From Opitutaceae bacterium (GTDB lineage: Bacteria > Verrucomicrobiota > Verrucomicrobiia > Opitutales > Opitutaceae): a DNA stretch of 64,000 bases. The position numbers and the translations under genes are program-made. This document shows positions 25,559-33,503 of the stretch, in pieces. Location of the stretch: the NCBI GenBank assembly GCA_041395105.1, contig JAWLBB010000006.1, forward strand, positions 157,294 through 221,293, given 5' to 3'. How positions within the stretch are numbered: position 1 is the first letter of the stretch; each line of letters starts with the position of its first letter. Under the pieces are notes generated by a model that searched no databases, was not told where the DNA came from, and saw only the letters and a list, made by a program, of their open reading frames with translations.

Positions 25559-26050
25559 ATGGATACCGGCACTACCCAGGGATCGACCGCCAATCTGCTC
25601 ATCCTTCTTCTTGTTTACGGACTGCCCTTTGTCCTGCTCTTCTTCGGCGGGGTCATCGGGACGATTCTCGAGCGGCGCCACTTTGCGTCATTGCGCCGAA
25701 GGGAGACCCGGACTGCCGGACTGCCGGCAATCCCGACTCCCTGGATCGAGCCGGGTCGACCGGTCATCGATTGCCGACTGATCAGTGCCTCGGTGGTGGT
25801 ATCGCATGACTACCTGAAGCGCTTCCTCGCAAGTGTTCGCAAGATTTTCGGAGGGCGGCTGCGCAGCTACGAGTCCCTCCTGGATCGGGCAAGGCGGGAA
25901 GCCATTCTCCGGCTCAAGGAGCAGGTTCCAAAGGCTTCGGTCATCGTCAACCTACGCCTGGAGACGGCCACGATCGGCCGGACCCAGGGAAAGAATGGCT
26001 TGGGTGCGGTTGAGGTGTTGGCCTACGGGACGGCGGTGCGCCACGCGTGA
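25559..26050 (+). CDS. Membrane-anchored YbjQ-like protein
   Basis: The 163-residue protein has one N-terminal transmembrane helix (LLILLLVYGLPFVLLFFGG). A cytoplasmic domain that echoes its neighbour follows: RKIFGGRLRSYESLLDRARR, VIVNLRLETATIG and EVLAYGTAVRHA correspond to GGELKAYTELMQESRQ, AIVNVRFSTSSVT and ELYVYGTAVRVE in the upstream protein. It looks like a duplication followed by capture of a membrane anchor. The two probably form an operon and may interact. Confidence 0.82.
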   Translation: MDTGTTQGSTANLLILLLVYGLPFVLLFFGGVIGTILERRHFASLRRRETRTAGLPAIPTPWIEPGRPVIDCRLISASVVVSHDYLKRFLASVRKIFGGRLRSYESLLDRARREAILRLKEQVPKASVIVNLRLETATIGRTQGKNGLGAVEVLAYGTAVRHA

Positions 26051-26062
26051 ACCGGGGAAATG

Positions 26063-26152
26063 GGAGTCGGGCAACAAATACCAAAAAGCGGGACCAGCCG
26101 GTAGATTGCCGCCTCGGATTCATGGTGGAATTGGCAATTTGTTGCCTGACCC
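26063..26152. repeat. GGGTCAGG-ended repeat, family B, unit 1
   Basis: An about 90-base unit bounded by GGGCAACAAAT on the left and ATTTGTTGCCTGACCC on the right, an inverted pair. It aligns along most of its length with the unit at 26302-26388, with an internal shared CCGGTAG core. Confidence 0.75.
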
Positions 26153-26195
26153 GAATGGCACCAAGTTAGGCCACAATTCCAACCTCCCGTGTTTT

Positions 26196-26262
26196 TGTAG
26201 CCACCTCGCTGTGTCGAGGTGCCCAACCGTAGCCAACACGCCGGCACAGCGGCGTGGCTACA
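26196..26262. repeat. Twin-hairpin repeat, family C
   Basis: Two outward ends TGTAGCCAC and GTGGCTACA enclose two small hairpins, CACCTCG/CGAGGTG and CACGCCG/CGGCGTG. The two halves are inverted copies of each other that differ in bases but keep pairing. This is the layout of paired REP elements. It lies between the two family B units. Confidence 0.8.
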
Positions 26263-26301
26263 ATCCAGAACGCTCCTGAATATCCCTTATCATTGCCATT
26301 C

Positions 26302-26388
26302 GGGTCAGGCACCAAATATCGGAAAACGAGACTGACCGGTAGTGTCACCGCGAATCCGCGGGGAAATCTGAAATTCGTTTCCTGACCC
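26302..26388. repeat. GGGTCAGG-ended repeat, family B, unit 2
   Basis: An 87-base unit starting GGGTCAGGCACCAAAT and ending TTCCTGACCC. It abuts, with no gap, the stop codon of the sulfatase gene that ends at 26389. It is related to unit 1 at 26063-26152 throughout. Confidence 0.75.
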
Positions 26389-27798
26389 TTAATATCCAAA
26401 GAGATCGATGGAATCGACCGGTTGGTGGGCTTCCGCCATCAGGGTCAGGAGGCCGGCCGTGACGTCCGGGAAGGTTGCCGAGAGGTCGGTGGTTTCTCCG
26501 GGGTCCTTGGCCAGATCGAACAACTCAACGAGAACCGGTTGATCGTCCCGCACATGCGTGCGGACCGCTTTCCAGTCGCCCTGTCGGACGGCCTGTTTGC
26601 CACCCTGTTCATAGAACTCCCAATAGAGATAGGCGTGCCCGGGTTGGGGCGGGTTTCCGAGCAGGGTCGGAAGAAACGAGATGCCGTCAATGTCGCCGGG
26701 GACTTCCGCACCAGCAGCGGCGGCAAAAGTGGGAAAGATGTCCCACATCGCGCTGACATGGCCACTGGTCGCACCGGGCTCGACCTGGCCCGGCCACTTC
26801 ACGATGAGAGGCACGCGAAGACCTCCTTCGTAGAGATCCCTCTTCGTTCCCCGAAGGGGGCCGTTTCGATCGAAGAAGGTGTTGCTGTCTTGCGTTCCGA
26901 CGTGAGGACCGTTGTCGCTGCTGAACGCAACAAGCGTGTTCTGATCGAGGCCGAGAGCCTGCAGCCGGACCTCAATGGCTCCGACCAGGTCGTCGACGTG
27001 CTGCATCATCCGCGCGAATTCCTTGTGGGGGGTGGGCCAGTCACGATCGGCGTAACTGCCGCAATCGGGAACTTCGTTGCCGTCCCCGTGGACCCGGCGG
27101 GCTTCTCCATTGTCGTGAGGAAGGTTCAAGGCAACGTAGAGAAAGAACGGTCCGGCCCGGTTCCGGTCGATGAAGGCGAGCGCCTCCTCCTGAATCCGGT
27201 CCGGAGCATAGACCACGCGGTCAATGGCTACTCCGGTACCCTCCGGCATCCCGTCGAACGGATAGGCGGGGTCGAGCCGATTACCCTCGAGAAGGATCTT
27301 CTCGCCGTTTCGATAGAGAAACTCCGGGAAGCAATTGTGGGCGTGCCACATATTGACATAGCCGTAGGCGAAATCGAATCCGTTGCGCAGGGGATCATCG
27401 GGTGGAGGCGGATGCCCTACTCCCCATTTGCCGACAATTCCGGTCCGGTAGCCGGCTGCCTTGAGCGACTCGGCCAGGGTGATGGATTCCGCACGCAGGA
27501 GTTGATCGGCGTTGTTGCTGCGGACGGCGGTGTGCCCGGTATGTTTGCCTTCAAGCAGGGCGGAGCGGGAGGGGGCACAGACCGTGTTGCCGGCATAGTG
27601 CTGGGTGAACCGCATGCCTTCGGCCGCCAACCGGTCGATATGGGGCGTCCCGACCTTGAGCTGACCGTAGCAGCCGAGATCGCCGTAGCCGAGATCATCC
27701 GCCAGGATATAGACTATATTGGGCGGCGTTGCCGCCAACCCAACCGTCGCGCTGAACAGGACAGCGGGAAGAAGGGCAAATCGGGAGCGGGTTTTCAT
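26389..27798 (-). CDS. Secreted sulfatase (S1 family)
   Basis: The 469-residue protein has a signal peptide (FALLPAVLFSATVGLAA), the metal-binding start NIVYILADDLGYGDLGCYG, and the formylglycine motif CAPSR in NTVCAPSRSALLEGKHTGH, where the cysteine is modified to become the catalytic residue. KWGVGH, ALNLPHDNGE and FSSDNGPHVGTQD supply further metal and sulfate ligands. It needs an anaerobic or aerobic formylglycine-generating enzyme, which is not in the window. It removes sulfate from glycans. It is the last gene of a minus-strand operon and overlaps the DUF1593 gene by ATGA. Confidence 0.95.
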   Translation of the reverse strand: MKTRSRFALLPAVLFSATVGLAATPPNIVYILADDLGYGDLGCYGQLKVGTPHIDRLAAEGMRFTQHYAGNTVCAPSRSALLEGKHTGHTAVRSNNADQLLRAESITLAESLKAAGYRTGIVGKWGVGHPPPPDDPLRNGFDFAYGYVNMWHAHNCFPEFLYRNGEKILLEGNRLDPAYPFDGMPEGTGVAIDRVVYAPDRIQEEALAFIDRNRAGPFFLYVALNLPHDNGEARRVHGDGNEVPDCGSYADRDWPTPHKEFARMMQHVDDLVGAIEVRLQALGLDQNTLVAFSSDNGPHVGTQDSNTFFDRNGPLRGTKRDLYEGGLRVPLIVKWPGQVEPGATSGHVSAMWDIFPTFAAAAGAEVPGDIDGISFLPTLLGNPPQPGHAYLYWEFYEQGGKQAVRQGDWKAVRTHVRDDQPVLVELFDLAKDPGETTDLSATFPDVTAGLLTLMAEAHQPVDSIDLFGY

Positions 27799-29090
27799 GG
27801 GCTTTCAGCCGTCCGGGTCAGGGAACGTCGGATTTCGAGGCCTCCGCACTTTATGGTTACAGGATAGTCGCCGGGAGCGAGTCTGCTGAAATCGAGTTCG
27901 TGATCGCCAGGCTGCAGACGTCCGCTCATGACCGATCGCCCGGTCGCATCGCGGATCTCGAAGGTGGCCTCCAACGGAACATGGATGTAGTATCGGCCGT
28001 TCAGATACTGGTAAACATAGGTGAAGCGGGAGGCGAGGAAACCGGGCGGAAAGGGATCGTTCGCGGCGGCGGCGGCATCGGAGCGCCTGCGCAGATCATC
28101 GAGGATTTGATGCCCGTTTTCCAGAAACAGGTCGCGGCCCCGCTCCTCGGTTGCCTGGTCAAGCGATCCGTCGTCGGGGTAGTCGGACAAGGTGGGTCCG
28201 AACTGTCCGGTCATCAGCCAGAAAGTGGCCCCGTCGGACTGGTCGGGCTTGCCGTGGTAGAATTTCGCGTGAATGAAGATCTGTCCGAGCCGGCTCCCTT
28301 GGAAGGCGCCAAACCCGGGATAGCCGGCCGCTCCGTTGACCACGCCGGTCTGGCCGACCGAGCCAAGCTCGACGAAACGGAAACCCGCACCCTGCCCGGC
28401 CATGGTGTGGAGAAAGTCACAGGCCCGGGCATCGTCCCGGCAATTGGCCACGTGAAACGGAGTCTCCGGGGTTCCCTGGGCAATCCACGATTTCGTCCAA
28501 TGGGAAATGATGAACAGGTTGGCGAGGACATCCGGCTGGCCCGTGTCGAGGCAGTGCTTCACCGCGATGGCGGATTCGGTCAGAGGACCCCAGGAAAGGA
28601 CGTGGACCGGTTTCCGCGCGGCCAGATCAACGAGTGCCGCGACGGTCTCAAGTTCCGACAGGTCCGAATAGTCACGGTCCGGGTCGAACCGGATCGGCTC
28701 CGCATGGCGCGTCAGGCTGGAGCGGATAAACGGGATTTCGGGCTGGAAGCCACCGAAAGCTGCGTTGAGGAAGGGCACGTCGTGGGCATAGGCAGCCGCG
28801 AAGGCGGACTGGACGAAGTCGGTGGCGTTCGGGAGGTTCTGCCGGTTGGTCGAGGAGTAGACGACGGCGGCGATGTCGAAGCGATTGGCTTCGAGAAGAA
28901 GGGCGGCCAGCGAGCAGATGTCGTCCGGGTCGTTGTTGGGGTGTCCACCGCTTCGTGTGGTTCGCGGATCGGAAAGATCGGTCGTCACCCAGATGGTCGG
29001 TTTGGTCGGAGTCGCCGGCACCGGAGAGGTAAGGGAAACCACGGCAAGCGTGACGAGGGCCGTGTGAATGAGGGAGAATCGAGTCGGCAT
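27795..29090 (-). CDS. Secreted DUF1593 (nucleoside-hydrolase-like) protein
   Basis: The 431-residue protein has a signal peptide (ALVTLAVVSLTSPVPA) and the DUF1593 opening IWVTTDLSDPRTTRSGGHPN followed by NDPDDICSLAALLLEANRFD. The aspartates resemble the calcium site of nucleoside hydrolases. PVHVLSWGPLTE and LGSVGQTGVVNG follow, and a small beta-sandwich domain lies at the C-terminus (about 350-431). Members are found in glycan-degradation loci of Bacteroidetes and Verrucomicrobia; the substrate is unknown. It is translationally coupled to the sulfatase gene by a 4-base overlap. Confidence 0.88.
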   Translation of the reverse strand: MPTRFSLIHTALVTLAVVSLTSPVPATPTKPTIWVTTDLSDPRTTRSGGHPNNDPDDICSLAALLLEANRFDIAAVVYSSTNRQNLPNATDFVQSAFAAAYAHDVPFLNAAFGGFQPEIPFIRSSLTRHAEPIRFDPDRDYSDLSELETVAALVDLAARKPVHVLSWGPLTESAIAVKHCLDTGQPDVLANLFIISHWTKSWIAQGTPETPFHVANCRDDARACDFLHTMAGQGAGFRFVELGSVGQTGVVNGAAGYPGFGAFQGSRLGQIFIHAKFYHGKPDQSDGATFWLMTGQFGPTLSDYPDDGSLDQATEERGRDLFLENGHQILDDLRRRSDAAAAANDPFPPGFLASRFTYVYQYLNGRYYIHVPLEATFEIRDATGRSVMSGRLQPGDHELDFSRLAPGDYPVTIKCGGLEIRRSLTRTAESP

Positions 29091-29105
29091 GGGGCAGGGG
29101 GGCTA

Positions 29106-30160
29106 TTAGGGCAACTGGATGCCTTGGGCGGAGAGGTAGGAGGCAATGTCCATGACAAGGATTCCGTAGCCGTAGCCCGTGTTGTCACGGTGCGGGAGAT
29201 CTGGAAGGCCATGTAGCGGCCGTCATCGCTGATCACGCCCTGGCTGGCCTTGAAATCGGGATCGTCGTTGAAGTTGGTGAGTCGGGTCATCCGCTCCGAA
29301 CCGTCGAGTTCGAGCACCCAGAGATCAATCGGCTGGTAGTTCTTCATGCCGGGTGCCTCCGGGCGTTGCCGGTTGCTCTCGACCAGCGTGCGTTTTCCGT
29401 CGGGGAAGATGCCCTCGGGTTCGTCGTAGACTTCGGGGCGATTCGAATAATGGACGATCTTCCCCGTATCAAGGTCGATTCCCATGACCATGGCGATCAC
29501 GTTGTTCTCCGGGGTGTACATGTTGAAGATCAACTCATGCTCCGCTCCGGGCCGGAAATTCTGGGCTTCGATCTTCCAGCCGGGATTGGGCAGGTCCGCG
29601 TGCGTGAGGACGACCCGGTCGTTGGCCAGCCTGGGGATTCCCTCGGGGTCGTAGACAATGTCGGCAACGTGAAACTCATCGCCGACCGCCCAGTTGATCC
29701 TCATCCGGGTGCGCGACACAGCCGGTCCCTCGCGGCAGTGTGCTCCAAGGGGAACCGGAGGTTTTCCGGACCCGGGGCGCAGGACCCAGAGTTCGGCGTT
29801 CTTTTCGTTGCGACTGGCGCCCGGATTGGTGGCGTCGTAAGTGCGTGCTCCGGAGAGAAGGATGTCCCCATTGGCCAGATACAGCGCCCGGGTGTAGCCT
29901 TCATGGGGGTAATCATGGGTGAGGGGAGTCAATTCGCGGGTCGCGATGTCCACCTCGTAGACGTCGCCTGAGGTCTTCTCGAGGAACACGATCCGGCGAC
30001 CATCGTGGGCCCAGTCCGGACGTTGGCCGAACGTTGTGACCGGTGTGATGAAGGTCGGCAGGGGACGGGGAAGGTTCAGATCCTGGATGCTCCTGGCGCC
30101 GGCCACGGTGACCAGGGTGAGCGAGAGGAATGCGACGAGGTTGCAGCGTTGGGTTGTCAC
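29106..30160 (-). CDS. TolB-like beta-propeller protein, secreted, split by one missing base
   Basis: The signal segment NLVAFLSLTLVTVAGARS is followed by WD40/TolB-type blades (RPDWAHDGRRIVFLEKTSGD, LWVLRPGSGKP, DLWVLELDGSERMTRLTNF). As given, the frame departs from propeller sequence after GRYMAFQISRT and runs 106 bases into the next gene. In the alternative frame the protein continues DNTGYGYGILVMDIASYLSA and stops at 29106, leaving a clean 15-base gap before the DUF1593 gene. One missing base near 29187-29190 explains this and restores a 351-residue protein. It belongs to the glycan operon. It could be a lyase of the oligogalacturonide type or a binding propeller; no catalytic motif is certain. 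Confidence 0.82.
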
Positions 30161-30214
30161 TGGGGGTCAGGCGTTGGATAGATGATTCACTGTCGGTTTG
30201 GTTCGCAGCGGTTT

Positions 30215-31990
30215 TCAGGGTTCGAAACGGATGTTCGCGACGTTGGTGTCGCCGATGAGGAGTTCGCCCGCGGTAAGCGGGGTTCCATTGATCGTGACGT
30301 TCCGGAAGAGGATGTTGCGGACGCCGCCGGGAAGCGGGCCAACCCCCTCCGGGGCGCCGCAGTTGGCCATGATTTCGCTCTTGTTGATGACCGGGCCGGT
30401 TATGCTGATGTTTTCAAAGGTGATCCCGTCGATGCTGCCCGGATACCCTCGGTCGGGATCTTCGGCGTAGGTATTCAGGCGTAGGAAGCGCCAGACAGGG
30501 CCCTCGATCCGGATATCCTTGAACCGGATGTCGCGGATGTCCCCGGGGCCGGCCTTGCGGGAGCCGATGATGGCCCGGTTGTTGGCCTCCCTCACCTGGT
30601 CGCAGTGGATGATGTCGATATCATGAATGTAGCCGCCTCCCTGGTCGTAGGGATCGCCGCCCCAGGAAAACTGGAAGACCGCCCCGTTGTTGCCCTGCCA
30701 GAAAACACAATGGTGGATGTGCACGTCGTCGGGGCGCACGTAGATGGCATCGTCGTTGCAGTGGAAGAAACAGTCGAACACGGTGGTATTGGCCTGCCCG
30801 ATGGTGGAAACACCGTCGGAATTGTAGTGCCACCCGCCCACCATCTTGACATTGCGGATCGTGATCGGGTTGCCGGTGAGTCGCAGGTAGAAATGTCCGG
30901 GGTCCAGCAGGGTGATGCCTTCGACCAGCAGATCGTCGCAGCCCAATCCCGCCCGGGGGGCATAGGCGTTCCAGCGGGTCTTGTTCTGTTCGGACAGCAT
31001 ATTGATGGAATGGTACTGCATGCGTTCCCACATGGTTCCGGGTGTTTGCTTGAGCCGCTGGATGAAGCCTCGTTCAATCCTCTCCCCGGAGAGGATGCCG
31101 CGACCCCGGAAGGAAACACCGGAAACCATGTATCCGTGGAAGGTGCCGTGCAGGTAGGCTCCTCCGGCCAGATAAAGGGTCTGGCCGGCCGATACGGGGA
31201 AACCGATGCCGATATCGTGCACGCCCGGCTCGAAACGGATGATCCGGGCGGCCGAAACCGCTTCCAGGTCGGCGCGGGGATCCGCTCCGGCTTTCAGGGA
31301 GAGCACGCCCGGGGCTCCGGCTACCGGAACATCCATCTCCGGAGCGTCGGCGAAGACGAAGAGTGGGTTCAGGAAATCCCCGTTGATGACGACCGCCAGT
31401 TTGGCGGGCTCGGACAGTGAGAAGGCGAGGGTGTCGCCGTCCGCTTTCGCCTCGATTTCCCGTGACGAAGGCAGGATCTGCGCCGATTGGACGGAACCCT
31501 TCAGACTGCGGACTCGGACGGTGACCGTTCCGTCGAATGAAATCGTGGTGAAGGAGACCGATCGGCGTCGGGTGGGCCTGATCGAGTGCAGATCCACTTT
31601 GGGCCCTCCGGGCAGGCCGAGTCCGATGCCTTCGTACTCGGACGAAGCCGGCATCGGAGCACCCAGGTAGTGGCTTTTCAGGGCAGGGTTTGCCTCGATG
31701 CCCGCCATGACCTCGGCTTCGATGTGTTCATCAGCCGGATCGTCGGACGTGTTCTTGTAGGTGAAACTGGGGTGGGCGGTTTCTCCCGAGATCACCTCGA
31801 CGATATAGTCGTCGGATGCATCGATGCCTTGGGGGCCGGGATAGACTTCAATATGGGCGATGGCTTGCAGACTCATGACCGCAACGGCGCCGAAGGTGCA
31901 GATGGCGGGGCGAAAATCGCGGCGGAAGGGCCGGGCGTTCCGGAGACACGGCAAGCCGCCACGCCCGGAGAAATCATCGGTGCTTTTCAT
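30215..31990 (-). CDS. Secreted beta-helix glycoside hydrolase (GH49/GH28-like)
   Basis: The 591-residue protein has an export signal after a basic N-terminus (ICTFGAVAVMSLQAIA). An N-terminal beta-sandwich (about 40-210) is followed by a right-handed parallel beta-helix (GVSFRGRGILSGERIERGF, VEGITLLDPGHFYLRLTG, NVKMVGGWHYNSDGVSTIGQ). The paired acids in NSDGV and CNDDAIYVRPDD are the catalytic-type aspartates of GH28/GH49 enzymes. The two-domain build resembles GH49 dextranases. The ATG at 31990 overlaps the GH27 gene by 17 bases, so coupling is likely. It acts on an extracellular polysaccharide. Confidence 0.82.
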   Translation of the reverse strand: MKSTDDFSGRGGLPCLRNARPFRRDFRPAICTFGAVAVMSLQAIAHIEVYPGPQGIDASDDYIVEVISGETAHPSFTYKNTSDDPADEHIEAEVMAGIEANPALKSHYLGAPMPASSEYEGIGLGLPGGPKVDLHSIRPTRRRSVSFTTISFDGTVTVRVRSLKGSVQSAQILPSSREIEAKADGDTLAFSLSEPAKLAVVINGDFLNPLFVFADAPEMDVPVAGAPGVLSLKAGADPRADLEAVSAARIIRFEPGVHDIGIGFPVSAGQTLYLAGGAYLHGTFHGYMVSGVSFRGRGILSGERIERGFIQRLKQTPGTMWERMQYHSINMLSEQNKTRWNAYAPRAGLGCDDLLVEGITLLDPGHFYLRLTGNPITIRNVKMVGGWHYNSDGVSTIGQANTTVFDCFFHCNDDAIYVRPDDVHIHHCVFWQGNNGAVFQFSWGGDPYDQGGGYIHDIDIIHCDQVREANNRAIIGSRKAGPGDIRDIRFKDIRIEGPVWRFLRLNTYAEDPDRGYPGSIDGITFENISITGPVINKSEIMANCGAPEGVGPLPGGVRNILFRNVTINGTPLTAGELLIGDTNVANIRFEP

Positions 31991-33503
31991 GTCCGGTTGC
32001 ATTACCGACGGGTTCGAGACGAAAGAATGCGGAACCATGCGGCGGGAGTTCGCGTGCCAGTTCCCGCTCGACGACTTTCTCATCCTGATGGGTCCAGAGA
32101 TTCCGGACGGACCATGCTCCGGGCATTTCCTCCCATTTGAGGTTGAATTTCACCTCGGACGGCTCATCCCGAAGATTGAAGAGAGCGACATTGCGGGCAC
32201 CATCTTCGTCGGCATCGGAGATCCAGATACGAAGGGTGTCGTCACGATGGGAATGTCCGAGGATCTGCCGGGGATTGCGGCCCGACCGGTTGACCGCGAG
32301 CACTTCATCGTTGGTCAGAAGTGCGAAAGTCGACTCCGGAGAAGTCAGAGGGTCGCCGCCCCACATCAGCGGGCTCCGGGCGATGGCCCAAAGTGTCATC
32401 AGGGTCTGGCGCTCGTCCGGTGTGAAATTGTCTTCGCGTTCATTGCGGCCTTTGGTGCGATTCAGGTTCTCCGCTCCGGAGAATTCCCAGCCGGTCAGCA
32501 TGAGGCGACCGATCGGAATCATGTCGGCATCCGGCCAGGTTCCGTCGCCCGCGAACGGTGTCCACATGTAGAGGAGGTCGAAATTCCGGCGAAGATCGGT
32601 CCAGCGATCCCAGAAATCGGATGAGACCCTCCAGAGGTTGGCATGGCCAACGAGGTGGGCGGCCTGACTGACCGGGGTCTCGCCGTAGGAAAGGCTCAGC
32701 ACCATGGGCCGTCCGGTCCGGTCAATGGCGCGGCGCATCAACTCGATTTCCCGTGCGTGGTAGGGCGGGCGAAGCATGTCATCGACTTTGACGTAGTCGA
32801 CGCCCCAGTCGGCGTAGAGCTGAAAGAGGTCGTCGTACCAGGCCGCGGCGCCCGGATGGTCGACGTTGACCCCGGTGAACATCCCACTGAGGAAGGAGCT
32901 TGTGTCGCCGATCTCGGCGACTTCACCGAGCCGGTAGCCGGTGCCGCGAAGCGGCCGGTTCGCTTCAACCGCTTCGGTGGGGATGCCCCGCATCAGGTGG
33001 ATCCCGAATTTCATGCCCTTGGCGTGGACATAGTCGGCGAGCGGACGCAGGCCCTTGCCTCCTTCGGCGGATGGAAAACGGTTGAGTGCCGGCATGGGCC
33101 GACCGTACTCGTCAAGAGTCAGCATCGGGATGACCCTTCCGGTCCCGGGATCCCTGAAGGCCTGTGCCCGCCAGGTATGCCAGTCCTTTTCCGCGTCCCA
33201 ACCCTGCGGTCCCGGATGGTACCAGAGGAAATCGATGACGGCGTATTCGTATCCGTGGGGCAGCAGGCGATCGGCCAGCACGTCAACCACCGCCTTGAAC
33301 TGAGTCTCGGTGATGGCGGCGTGGTAGCTGTCGTAGCTGTTCCACCCCATGGGCGGTGTCTGCGACCAGGACGCAAACGGCTGCCTCACGAAGGGAGCAG
33401 CCGGGTCAGCCTCCAGTAGAGAAAACCAGCACGCCGCCGCCGTCAGGGCGAGCAGATGGATTCGATTGAGGGTTCGCATCGGCATGGGAAGTCGGCAGCT
33501 CAT
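31974..33503 (-). CDS. Secreted GH27-type alpha-galactosidase-like enzyme
   Basis: The 509-residue protein has a signal peptide (IHLLALTAAACWFSLLEA) and the GH27/GH36 landmarks: TPPMGWNSYDSYHAAITE, MKFGIHLMRGIPTEAV, the nucleophile region WGVDYVKVDDM, the acid/base region LWRVSSDFWDRW, and MWGGDPL. A C-terminal beta-sandwich begins near residue 400. Enzymes of this family remove alpha-galactose or related sugars. Its ATG overlaps the stop codon of the GH43 gene (ATGA at 33500-33503), a sign of coupled translation. Confidence 0.9.
   Translation of the reverse strand: MSCRLPMPMRTLNRIHLLALTAAACWFSLLEADPAAPFVRQPFASWSQTPPMGWNSYDSYHAAITETQFKAVVDVLADRLLPHGYEYAVIDFLWYHPGPQGWDAEKDWHTWRAQAFRDPGTGRVIPMLTLDEYGRPMPALNRFPSAEGGKGLRPLADYVHAKGMKFGIHLMRGIPTEAVEANRPLRGTGYRLGEVAEIGDTSSFLSGMFTGVNVDHPGAAAWYDDLFQLYADWGVDYVKVDDMLRPPYHAREIELMRRAIDRTGRPMVLSLSYGETPVSQAAHLVGHANLWRVSSDFWDRWTDLRRNFDLLYMWTPFAGDGTWPDADMIPIGRLMLTGWEFSGAENLNRTKGRNEREDNFTPDERQTLMTLWAIARSPLMWGGDPLTSPESTFALLTNDEVLAVNRSGRNPRQILGHSHRDDTLRIWISDADEDGARNVALFNLRDEPSEVKFNLKWEEMPGAWSVRNLWTHQDEKVVERELARELPPHGSAFFRLEPVGNATGHEKHR

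Noticed and set aside
26063..26388. CRISPR array or insertion sequence
   Set aside because: There are only two related units with internal symmetry, no regular spacers and no transposase frame.
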